From assembly GCA_964459445.1 (NCBI GenBank), contig CAYWMP010000162.1, positions 1 through 13,337 of the forward strand: 13,337 nucleotides of DNA, given 5' to 3'. The stretch comes from CAYWMP01 sp964459445 (lineage in GTDB: Bacteria > Desulfobacterota > DSM-4660 > Desulfatiglandales > HGW-15). The position numbers and the translations under genes are program-made. Under the pieces are notes generated by a model, which was not told the DNA's origin, did not search any database, and saw only the letters and a program-made list of their open reading frames with translations. Below, one piece after another: positions 1-6,049 of this stretch. Position 1 is the stretch's first letter. Each line of letters begins with the position of its first letter.

Positions 1-49
1 TAATGATCAACGTTGATTCAAAGTTGAAACAAATTTCAAATATTTTTGG

Positions 50-1156
50 CTAGGTTCTTATGCCGCCAAAGAAGTAATTCAGGTATTGGAGGAGGGCATT
101 TTGAACAATGATTGGTTTTTGCCAATATTCTTCGATAATCCACAAGGCGGACCCAAGCCCGGTCAGAAAATGCGGATCATAGTCTCCCTGGTATTGGTCA
201 CATATACCCAGGATGAGGTAGCGTCCCACTTGTATTCGACCTTTGGGAGAATCCGTTATGCCAAGAATAGAATCCACCACAGACCCGACATCCCCTTTTG
301 AAAAGGTTTCGAAAAAGTGGTCATAATCGATCCCTGGGGATTTAGTATCGGAATCCAATGTTTTTTTCTCAATAGATTTGACTCCCATAAAGGCGATCCA
401 CATGCCGATCATATGATTGTATTCTTTTTGGCTAAAGAATCTTCGCGCCCTTTCTATGGCATAAAGCGTTAAGGTGTGGTGAAGGTTGACGATGCCCCTG
501 CCGCTGGTTGCACGCAGTAATTCCTTATCCGAATCGTATTTAGAAGCAGTTGATGTTTGGTTTTGAAGGCCGGGTGTGGAATCGAAACGGCCTTTACAGA
601 AGTAGTCGGCCAGGGTCGATAGGGCAGGCCAGGGATCAGGGACCGAGCGACTCATCATTTCAAGCAAAATAAAGGCTGTGCAAGAAACCGAATGGCCAAG
701 GGATTGATCGAGATACCCGCTTCCGAGGATTAGGAGGCGGCGAGCGAACTCTTCTGGACCTTTTTGTTCATGAAAGGCAGTTAGCATATGTGCTGTCTTT
801 TCCTGGTCTTGCGCATGGATCGCGGACTCGATGTCTTTAAAGCTCACGGCATGGGTGGGAATATTGGATTTAAAAACCTTGTCAAATTTAGGCCTTCGCG
901 CGTATTCCATAATTTCAAGTCGCACCAGGGCATGCAGGTCGCTTTCGTTCAGATAGGGAAGAAACTCACGGCAGATGCCGTACACTTTGGGCAGGTGAGG
1001 ATTAATAAAGGGCGGGTTAAGGACGCGTTGGACTACAGGATAAATAGATACATGAATATCCCAGGGCTTGGCGCCTTTCTTGATTTCATCATCAAACAAG
1101 CGGGATGCCCCTTTGACATCCGAGGCTTCAATTGCATCTAAAAGTTTATTGAACAA
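50..1156 (-). CDS. Hypothetical all-helical protein with internal repeats
   Basis: I do not recognise this 368-residue protein. It has no signal peptide or membrane segment and looks soluble and helical. Three stretches look like diverged copies of one another, beginning near residues 5 (LLDAIEASDVKGA), 109 (IESAIHAQDQEKTA) and 283 (FETFSKGDVGSV). Each is a helix pair followed by a hydrophobic segment. Histidines sit inside predicted helices (H155 in GHSVSCTAF, H226-H227 in VNLHHTLTLYA), which could suggest metal or substrate binding, but this is only suggestive. The start is TTG at 1154-1156, supported by an AAGGTG ribosome-binding site 7 nt upstream and by the lack of a better ATG. It lies 130 bp downstream of the selenocysteine rhodanese on the same strand, so co-transcription is possible but unproven. 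Confidence 0.75.
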   Translation of the reverse strand: MFNKLLDAIEASDVKGASRLFDDEIKKGAKPWDIHVSIYPVVQRVLNPPFINPHLPKVYGICREFLPYLNESDLHALVRLEIMEYARRPKFDKVFKSNIPTHAVSFKDIESAIHAQDQEKTAHMLTAFHEQKGPEEFARRLLILGSGYLDQSLGHSVSCTAFILLEMMSRSVPDPWPALSTLADYFCKGRFDSTPGLQNQTSTASKYDSDKELLRATSGRGIVNLHHTLTLYAIERARRFFSQKEYNHMIGMWIAFMGVKSIEKKTLDSDTKSPGIDYDHFFETFSKGDVGSVVDSILGITDSPKGRIQVGRYLILGICDQYQGDYDPHFLTGLGSALWIIEEYWQKPIIVQNALLQYLNYFFGGIRT

Positions 1157-1184
1157 CGCTTGTCACCTTAGATAGTGCTCATCC

Positions 1185-1260
1185 AAAAATGGCCATTTTT
1201 CACAATTTGGAGTCTTCGCCACGCGCAACGCATGCGTTTGCGCAGCGTGAAACTACGAAG
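1185..1260. repeat. Intergenic palindromes between the hypothetical gene and rhodanese 1
   Basis: This gap holds a perfect 16-bp palindrome (AAAAATGGCCATTTTT, 1185-1200). Next to it is a longer imperfect hairpin at 1214-1260. Its outer arms are CTTCG/CGAAG, its middle arms CACGC/GCGTG, and its core is the near-palindrome GCAACGCATGCGTTTGC. On the minus strand the hairpin follows the rhodanese stop codon, so it could stabilise or end that transcript, but no clear U-tract follows it. The function is not known. Confidence 0.5.
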
Positions 1261-1286
1261 CGAAAGGCAGCCTCCAAAACTGAATA

Positions 1287-1607
1287 TCAGGCAGCCATAA
1301 GAAATCCCGCACCTTTCCAGGCTTCAACGCCACCTCCGAGGGCCTTTGCATTAGAATACCCTTCTTCGATGTATTTTTCTGCCACACTGGCAGACGTTGC
1401 CTCTTCGGGTCAGGCGCAATAGAAATAAATTTCTTGATCTTTGGATAACGAAGGGAGCTTTGTCTTGAATTCGCCAAGGGAGATCGCTCCTTCAAGGTGA
1501 TTATTCCTAAACTTCTCATCGTCATCATAGGCACACACAAACAATGCCGAACCTGATGTTACCCTTTCCATCACCTCCTGAGGTGAAACACGGATGACAT
1601 CCACCAT
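1287..1607 (-). CDS. Rhodanese-like selenoprotein (Sec66), cytoplasmic
   Basis: This is a single-domain rhodanese of 106 residues if the in-frame TGA at 1410-1412 is read as selenocysteine. Up to the TGA the frame gives a rhodanese N-terminal half (RVSPQEVMERV, then HLEGAISL, then EIYFYCA). Directly after it, the same frame gives P-E-E-A-T-S-A-S-V-A and later ALGGGVEAWKGAGF, the usual rhodanese second half, before a TGA stop at 1287-1289. Cys homologues that I recall read YCACPNEATSA, so Sec66 replaces the catalytic Cys that opens the U-x4-T loop. Cys64 sits two residues before it and could form a selenenylsulfide. The usual Asp of the D-x-R motif is replaced by Cys25. There is no signal peptide. 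The ATG follows a strong AGAGGAGG site. Sulfur or selenium transfer, or redox work, is inferred from the family. Reading the gene as truncated at residue 65 would lose the active site. Confidence 0.85.
1378..1394 (-). promoter_or_regulatory. Candidate bacterial SECIS hairpin of rhodanese 1
   Basis: In the mRNA, UCUGCCA-GUG-UGGCAGA forms a perfect 7-bp stem with a GUG apex, beginning 15 nt after the UGA at 1410-1412. Bacterial SECIS elements recognised by SelB are short stem-loops just inside the coding region after the UGA, often with GU in the apical loop, and this one fits in place and size. The hairpin matches that of the second rhodanese (5646-5660), with one compensatory base-pair change. 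Confidence 0.75.
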
Positions 1608-1799
1608 TTTTAAACCTCCTCTAGCAACTCATTTTGACACATGATTCCTTTATCCAAAATTAATCACCTTGACCTTCATATCAACATGGCGTTTTCGAAT
1701 AAAAGGTTGATCTTGAGCTCAGGGTCTCAAATTGTGTAAGGTGATTTATGGCAACGCCCAAGGGCCGCTTGAATTGTTAGAGGAAAGGTTTTCGGAACA

Positions 1800-3446
1800 G
1801 TGAACAGCGAACGGCTGAAATGGAATAAGAATTTGTTGGTTGATTCTGCCAATGAAATTAATCGCAGTGAGGGTGGTTTCACCAAAAAATTCTTTGCCGC
1901 GCAGTACCTGGATTCCATTTCAAGGCAAAATCCTGAACTGATTAATGCCGAAACGATCAGTGCCTTAATGGGGGTTCTCAAGAACGAAAATTACGGGCGT
2001 GAGCGACGAGGATTTCTCCTGTTCAAACAGGCTGCGGAAGCCCTGACCGCCATCATGATCCACGGTCCCAGCGAGACATTTGGGGAAGAGGCCTTTGCCG
2101 CCTTCAAGCGTGTGTTGGCCTCTATCTCCGGCCTGGCCCACAGGGCTTCAACAGAGGCCCTGGGCGGACTACCTTGCGCCGTTAACGGTCCAAAACTAAG
2201 CCAAAAATACATATCTAATGTGCCCAGCTTGGATTGGAAAAGCATACTAGGGACCGCCGGGGCAAAGATTTCCGACACGCCTGTCTTTAAGGGCAGAAAC
2301 CTGGTCATCAAGACCGATGATGGTAAAGGAGTCGCGGTCTTGAAATTGGCGAGAACAAAGGATAGCCCTCAGGGCCTGCTAAAAGAAATACAGTGGATGG
2401 AATATCTCCGCAACGGGGCCTATTCATTTCCCATGAGATTCGATATCCCCGTTCCCATCGAAGTTGATGGCGCCCAATTATTTAAACTCTCCAATATGCC
2501 AACGCCCATCTCCAAGAACATTAAACTTCATAGCGAAGTCCTTGCTATCGGCTACGTAGCGGATAAAGATTATTTTACCTATCCTAACGATTCCCGGTTT
2601 GTAGGAAAGGCTGCCAACGGAGAATTCGAGGAGGTCATAATAAGGAATGCTTGGCTTTTAGGAAAACTGGCATCCGAGGGCATGGTCCATGCCGCCCCTT
2701 TACCCTTGTTTCATAATCGAATTCAGCGAAGCAGGAGAAACGATCAGGGTCTTTATGAATGGTTTCGCGCAGGGAGGCTCGACCGGTGGCTGGATTCCTG
2801 TGATTATCCGAATCTCGGTTTGACCGGCATAAGGGATTTCGAACATTTTGAAAGTATTCGGGGGATGAATCAAGGAATCTACCGATACATTGGAAATCAC
2901 TTCTTGAGCTTAATGTTGTTAGCCGGCAGCTATTTCAGAAACAGGGATAGGGGGAGAGTCGGATTAGACAAGGATGGCGAACCTGTAGACGCGCGGGATC
3001 TATTTGATGAACAAATCTTAAAAAGGATTCTGCACGGAATTTTTGAAAATTACTACGAAGGATTCGTGGGTTCAGAATATGAAGGGACTGCTCCCCTGGA
3101 TGTAGAAAAGCTCTGTTCTCGGATGATCGAAGAAATGGGTGTGGATCGGCATATGGAGGAGATCCTGAGGGTTATTGATCAGAATGAAATGGGCGAAGAT
3201 AAATTTCGCGACTTTCTTAAAAGATGGGGATATTCCGAAGAAGAATCCAAAAGACGCCAAAGGGGCGCTCGGGATATCACCATAAATAGCGGTCCTCACC
3301 TCGGTGCCTTTAATGATACCATTTCATTGCCCGAATTGATCGAAGCAGCGGGAACCATGGCGGCGATGTGTATAGCTGGGAAATACCGCGCAGGTATCGC
3401 GTCTCATAAGCCTTGTAACCGAAGAGCGGCTATAAAACATATTTGA
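1800..3446 (+). CDS. Kinase-fold protein, SidJ-related pseudokinase-like
   Basis: This is a 548-residue soluble protein. Residues 1-130 are helical and of unknown role. From about 160 a degenerate protein-kinase N-lobe appears: a glycine-poor strand pair (FKGRNLVIKTDDGKG), a VAVLKLAR strand whose K182 matches the ATP-anchoring lysine, and a helix with E196 (LLKEIQWMEYL) matching the alpha-C glutamate. Further on, GMVHAAPLPLFHNR (295-308) sits where a catalytic loop would be, and GIRDFEHFE (343-351) resembles a DFG-type metal site. No canonical HRD motif is visible. The overall pattern reminds me of proteins annotated as SidJ-related pseudokinase; Legionella SidJ uses a kinase fold for glutamylation. 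Assigning glutamylation, AMPylation or kinase activity here would be guesswork. The start is GTG, with AGGAAAGG 11 nt upstream. It is transcribed away from rhodanese 1. Confidence 0.65.
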   Translation: MNSERLKWNKNLLVDSANEINRSEGGFTKKFFAAQYLDSISRQNPELINAETISALMGVLKNENYGRERRGFLLFKQAAEALTAIMIHGPSETFGEEAFAAFKRVLASISGLAHRASTEALGGLPCAVNGPKLSQKYISNVPSLDWKSILGTAGAKISDTPVFKGRNLVIKTDDGKGVAVLKLARTKDSPQGLLKEIQWMEYLRNGAYSFPMRFDIPVPIEVDGAQLFKLSNMPTPISKNIKLHSEVLAIGYVADKDYFTYPNDSRFVGKAANGEFEEVIIRNAWLLGKLASEGMVHAAPLPLFHNRIQRSRRNDQGLYEWFRAGRLDRWLDSCDYPNLGLTGIRDFEHFESIRGMNQGIYRYIGNHFLSLMLLAGSYFRNRDRGRVGLDKDGEPVDARDLFDEQILKRILHGIFENYYEGFVGSEYEGTAPLDVEKLCSRMIEEMGVDRHMEEILRVIDQNEMGEDKFRDFLKRWGYSEEESKRRQRGARDITINSGPHLGAFNDTISLPELIEAAGTMAAMCIAGKYRAGIASHKPCNRRAAIKHI

Positions 3447-3483
3447 TAGATACTCGATAATTGACCCAGTTCCCAGAGACGCG

Positions 3484-3632
3484 AAAATCCCAAAATCCAA
3501 GCATCAAATTCCAAATAAATCCCAAATCCAAAATACCAATGACACAAACTCTGAGTAGTTTTGTTTTGAATTTTTAAAATTGGGATTTGGACATTGCTTG
3601 GAAATTGGAATTTGAATATTGGAATTTTGTTA
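3484..3632. repeat. AT-rich intergenic inverted repeat (CCAAATCC family)
   Basis: The 255-bp gap downstream of the pseudokinase gene is filled by an imperfect inverted repeat. The left arm (about 3484-3548) is rich in CCAAATCC/AAATTCC units. The right arm (about 3560-3632) is rich in the complementary GGGATTTGG/GGAATTT units. The middle (ACTCTGAGTAGTTTTG) is unpaired. I associate this repeat style with intergenic regions of deltaproteobacteria. No coding capacity is seen. It may act as a transcript-end structure for the pseudokinase gene. Confidence 0.7.
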
Positions 3633-3701
3633 GATTAATGTATCCCCTCGAAAATTGAAAATATTGCCAACAAACATTGACAGGACTTTCGAGATAAAGA
3701 A

Positions 3702-4265
3702 CTAGTCATTGTCTTGATCGAATTTAGCTAAGAATTTTTTGAGGGGTGAAACCTTTGCATAGGCGGACCCCAGAGCGGCCATAAAGGAAGCATGAACCTG
3801 GGAAGCAGGGACGGTTGTATCTCCGAAAACGAGATCCCTTGTAGCGCAGGCATCATGAATCACCTGGCACTTAAAACCAAGATCCGCAGCTGCCCTGGTG
3901 GTGGCATCGATGCACATATGACTCATGGCCCCGCATATGACCACTTCCTCAATCCCGTCGGCGCGCAGTGCCTCCAATAGCTCTGTTTCACGAAAACTGT
4001 TGGGAAAGTGCTTTTGGATTATTTTGTCCTCGGGGGCCGGTTTGATGCTTTCGTGGATGTCCACACCGGTCGTGTCCGGAACAAAGAAGGGCACCTCTTT
4101 GCTGAGGGAGAGGTGTTGAATATGGTAGGTCGAGAGTTTTTTGTTCCGGAAGAACGCCAGCAATTCCTTGGCATTTTGAGCTGCCTCATCGATCCCCTCC
4201 AAGGGTACCTTTCCTCCCGAGAAATAGTCGTTCTGAATGTCCACCAAGATCAAACCTGTCTTCAT
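3702..4265 (-). CDS. Isochorismatase-family cysteine hydrolase
   Basis: This 187-residue protein has the usual length for the isochorismatase/nicotinamidase-like hydrolase fold. The catalytic triad is visible: D9 in ILVDIQNDY, K85 in IIQKHFPNSF, and C118 in CGAMSHMCIDATTRAA, which also carries the cis-peptide region before the cysteine. Members of this family hydrolyse amides or vinyl ethers (nicotinamidase, N-carbamoyl amidases, ureidoacrylate hydrolase), and the substrate here cannot be read from sequence. The metal-site Asp-His pair of nicotinamidases is not evident, which argues against a classic PncA. The ATG follows AAGGAGA with good spacing. It lies 181 bp after the DapF-like gene on the same strand, with a repeat element in between. 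Confidence 0.9.
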   Translation of the reverse strand: MKTGLILVDIQNDYFSGGKVPLEGIDEAAQNAKELLAFFRNKKLSTYHIQHLSLSKEVPFFVPDTTGVDIHESIKPAPEDKIIQKHFPNSFRETELLEALRADGIEEVVICGAMSHMCIDATTRAAADLGFKCQVIHDACATRDLVFGDTTVPASQVHASFMAALGSAYAKVSPLKKFLAKFDQDND

Positions 4266-4287
4266 CGTTATTCTCCTTCCAGTTAAA

Positions 4288-4372
4288 GAAAGGCATAGGG
4301 TTTAAGGTTCAAGGTTTAGGGAGAAGCGTCTCTTCCTTAAGCCTTAAACCTTGCACCTTGTGCCTATTTGTT
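4288..4372. repeat. Intergenic inverted repeat, AAGG/CCTT family, copy 1
   Basis: The left arm (AAAGGCATAGGGTTTAAGG and onward) is complementary in style to the right arm (CCTTAAACCTTGCACCTTG, then TGCCTA). Together they form a long imperfect hairpin between the DapF-like and isochorismatase-like genes. A second copy lies at 5370-5447. The adjacent GC-rich stretch 4381-4437 holds a short hairpin (GCCGC-TTCGTC-GCGGC, 4397-4412) just after the dapF-like stop. No gene is seen here. Confidence 0.7.
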
Positions 4373-4446
4373 TTAATCCCCGCCTGCGCGGCCGTAGCCG
4401 CTTCGTCGCGGCGAAGGCCCGAGCCCCCGCCCATCAGAACAAGCTT

Positions 4447-5322
4447 TCAAAGCGCTGTTACGTCGCTGCTCAAATCACCCATTTCATAGATCTCTTCCGA
4501 AATGAATCCTTCCGCTACCTTTGTCACAGGTCCCTTCATGGTGATGGAGTAGTCATCGGAAATGGTGATTTCCAGATTGCCGCCCGGCATATGGACCGTG
4601 ATTTCATGATCGCATAAATCCAACCTGTGGGCAACTGCAGCGGCAGCACTGCTGCTGCTTCCTGAAGCCAGGGTATAGCCCGCGCCTCTCTCCCATATTT
4701 CTATCTGAATATTATTGCGATCCATGATCTTCATGAACTGGACATTGGTACGATTTGGAAAGCGGGGATCCGTCTCAATAAAAGGACCCCATTTTTTTGC
4801 TTCCTCGGCAGAGACAGCATCCCTCAAGATGACACAATGGGGGTTCCCCACAGTTGCCGCACAAAATCGCAGTTCATGATGATTTATTTGGATGGGTTCG
4901 TTGATGACTTCCCGGGGAGGCCCCTCCAGGGGAATTTTGGTGCTGTCAAAACTGACCTTTCCCATATCAACATCGACGTTTCTACCCTCATCCGAGACCT
5001 TACATACCACCTTGCCCCCCGGTGTCATTACAGAAAAGGGTTCGCTTTTAACCACGCCTTGGTCCCATAAAAAACGCGAAAATATACGAAGACCGTTCCC
5101 GCTCTTTTCTGCCTCACTGCCGTCCGGGTTGAAAATGCGGAGCGCGAAATCGGCTTCGGAAGTTCTGGTAGGGCCGAAAAGTATACCATCGGAACCAATA
5201 CCATAGTTTCGATGGCATATAGCCACGACTTGGGAGGGGATTGGGGTCATCCCATATTCGGTCGGGTCGATGACGATGTAATCATTGCCCAGGGCGTGAT
5301 ATTTATAAAATGTCAATGGCAT
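4447..5322 (-). CDS. Diaminopimelate epimerase-family protein lacking both catalytic Cys
   Basis: This 291-residue protein has the family length and all the landmarks of DapF: YHALGNDYIVID (8-19), GIGSDGILFGP (41-51), NPDGSEAEKSGNG (65-77), VGNPHCVIL (158-166) and WERGAGYTLASGSS (210-223). DapF racemises LL- to meso-diaminopimelate using two cysteines, one in the CGNG motif and one in the ACGTG motif. Here both are serine (S74 and S220), read directly from AGC and TCA codons. No lysine or peptidoglycan genes are adjacent. Real DAP epimerase activity is therefore doubtful. A related amino-acid epimerase, dehydratase or binding function is possible, since in the same fold (proline racemase superfamily) Ser or Thr at these sites changes the reaction. 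The start ATG at 5320-5322 has only a weak GAAG site and a TATAAT box close upstream. Confidence 0.85.
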   Translation of the reverse strand: MPLTFYKYHALGNDYIVIDPTEYGMTPIPSQVVAICHRNYGIGSDGILFGPTRTSEADFALRIFNPDGSEAEKSGNGLRIFSRFLWDQGVVKSEPFSVMTPGGKVVCKVSDEGRNVDVDMGKVSFDSTKIPLEGPPREVINEPIQINHHELRFCAATVGNPHCVILRDAVSAEEAKKWGPFIETDPRFPNRTNVQFMKIMDRNNIQIEIWERGAGYTLASGSSSSAAAAVAHRLDLCDHEITVHMPGGNLEITISDDYSITMKGPVTKVAEGFISEEIYEMGDLSSDVTAL

Positions 5323-5369
5323 TCTTCATTATATCAAACAAAGTCATAGAAAAAATATTAGAGGTATGA

Positions 5370-5447
5370 AAAAAGGCATAAGGCCCAGGGTATAAGGTTT
5401 AAGGTAAGTTAAGCTTCCTTGTGCCTTGCACCTTGCGCCCTATATCA
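5370..5447. repeat. Intergenic inverted repeat, AAGG/CCTT family, copy 2
   Basis: This is the same repeat family as 4288-4372. A left arm AAAGGCATAAGGCCCAGGG then TATAAGGTTTAAGG faces a right arm CCTTGTGCCTTGCACCTTG then CGCCCTATAT. It lies upstream of the DapF-like gene and downstream of rhodanese 2. The rest of the gap, 5448-5550, shows nothing that I recognise. Confidence 0.7.
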
Positions 5448-5550
5448 TTCCTTTTTTACTCCTTGGTCCCTAGACAACTAATGGGATCTTTACAGTTGAA
5501 TCGCTGGGCCTTTATCAAATGGGCTTATATCAAAGAAAAAGGCCAAATTG

Positions 5551-5970
5551 CTACCTTTCTTCGACCGGGTATTTTCCCCTAAACCATTCATGCCAACCCC
5601 CCTTGAGGGCAAAGACCTTTGTAAATCCCTTTTTTCTTAGTTTTCGTGCCACACTGGCACTGGTCGCCTCGCTATGTCAGGCGCAGTAGAGGACAATGAT
5701 CTGGTCCTTTTCATATTTCATAGACCAGGAATCGATTTTTCTAGCGTTTACCCTAACAGCGTTTTTGATCTTAAATTCACTGGATGTCCAATCCGTTCCA
5801 AGACGAACATCTAAAATACGCAAATCAGGATTGCCAAGAATACCCTTGAGTTCTTCTTTGGTCATCCTGGGAATATCCTTGGCATATACCGCTTCAAAAG
5901 CGAGGAGTGCCATTATTGCAGCAACAATCAGAGCCAAAAGGCTGAATTTTAATGGTCTTGATGTATTCAT
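5551..5970 (-). CDS. Exported rhodanese-like selenoprotein (Sec98)
   Basis: This is a 139-residue rhodanese if the in-frame TGA at 5677-5679 is read as selenocysteine. Residues 1-30 form a signal peptide: R5 and K8, a hydrophobic core 9-25, and a V-Y-A cleavage site before K31. The mature part carries the conserved D54-V-R56 motif, then IIVLYCA, Sec98, H-S-E-A-T-S-A-S-V-A and KGFTKVFALKGGWHEWF, stopping at TAG 5551-5553. Sec98 occupies the catalytic Cys position of the loop, and Cys96 is two residues before it. The post-UGA part shares EATSASVA with rhodanese 1, and a matching SECIS-type hairpin follows the UGA. The ATG has a GGGAGA site 6-7 nt upstream. It begins 79 bp after the permease gene on the same strand and is probably co-transcribed with it. 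A periplasmic sulfur-transfer or redox role is inference. Confidence 0.87.
5646..5660 (-). promoter_or_regulatory. Candidate bacterial SECIS hairpin of rhodanese 2
   Basis: In the mRNA, GUGCCA-GUG-UGGCAC forms a perfect 6-bp stem with a GUG apex, beginning 16 nt after the UGA at 5677-5679. It corresponds base for base to the hairpin of rhodanese 1, except that one C-G pair is now G-C and the outermost U-A pair is lost. The paired exchange occurs in codons for Ser (TCT versus AGT) and for the residue after VA (GAA versus CGA). Confidence 0.75.
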
Positions 5971-6049
5971 TATTTTCTCCCTATGCTCGCTTACCGAAAT
6001 ACTTTTTGTGTTTAGACGGCATAGTGAGCCGCAACTTACATCATAATAT

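Noticed and set aside
788..1141. Plus-strand ORF opposite the hypothetical gene
   Set aside because: It is a shadow of the minus-strand gene, with no ribosome-binding site or recognisable motif.
1287..1289. The second TGA in rhodanese 1 as another Sec codon
   Set aside because: The domain is complete at that point (AWKGAGF), the following codons show no homology, and no hairpin comparable to the SECIS follows.
1253..1540. Minus-strand ORF of 95 codons overlapping rhodanese 1
   Set aside because: It is another frame of the rhodanese gene, with low-complexity basic composition and no ribosome-binding site. The real product is the Sec-read frame.
1634..1662. TTGACA as promoter of the pseudokinase gene
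   Set aside because: There is no acceptable -10 box at 16-18 bp. The hexamer may be chance in AT-rich DNA.
3484..3632. CRISPR-like array
   Set aside because: The repeated CCAAATCC units are short, irregular and arranged as an inverted repeat, with no constant repeat-spacer spacing.
4447..4449. TGA ending the DapF-like gene as Sec
   Set aside because: The family length is already reached and the codons after it run into GC-rich hairpin and repeat sequence.
5551..5676. Possible frameshift in rhodanese 2 at the A6 run (5630-5635)
   Set aside because: Recounting the run shows that the frame stays open (LRKKGFTKVFALKGG), so no frameshift is needed.
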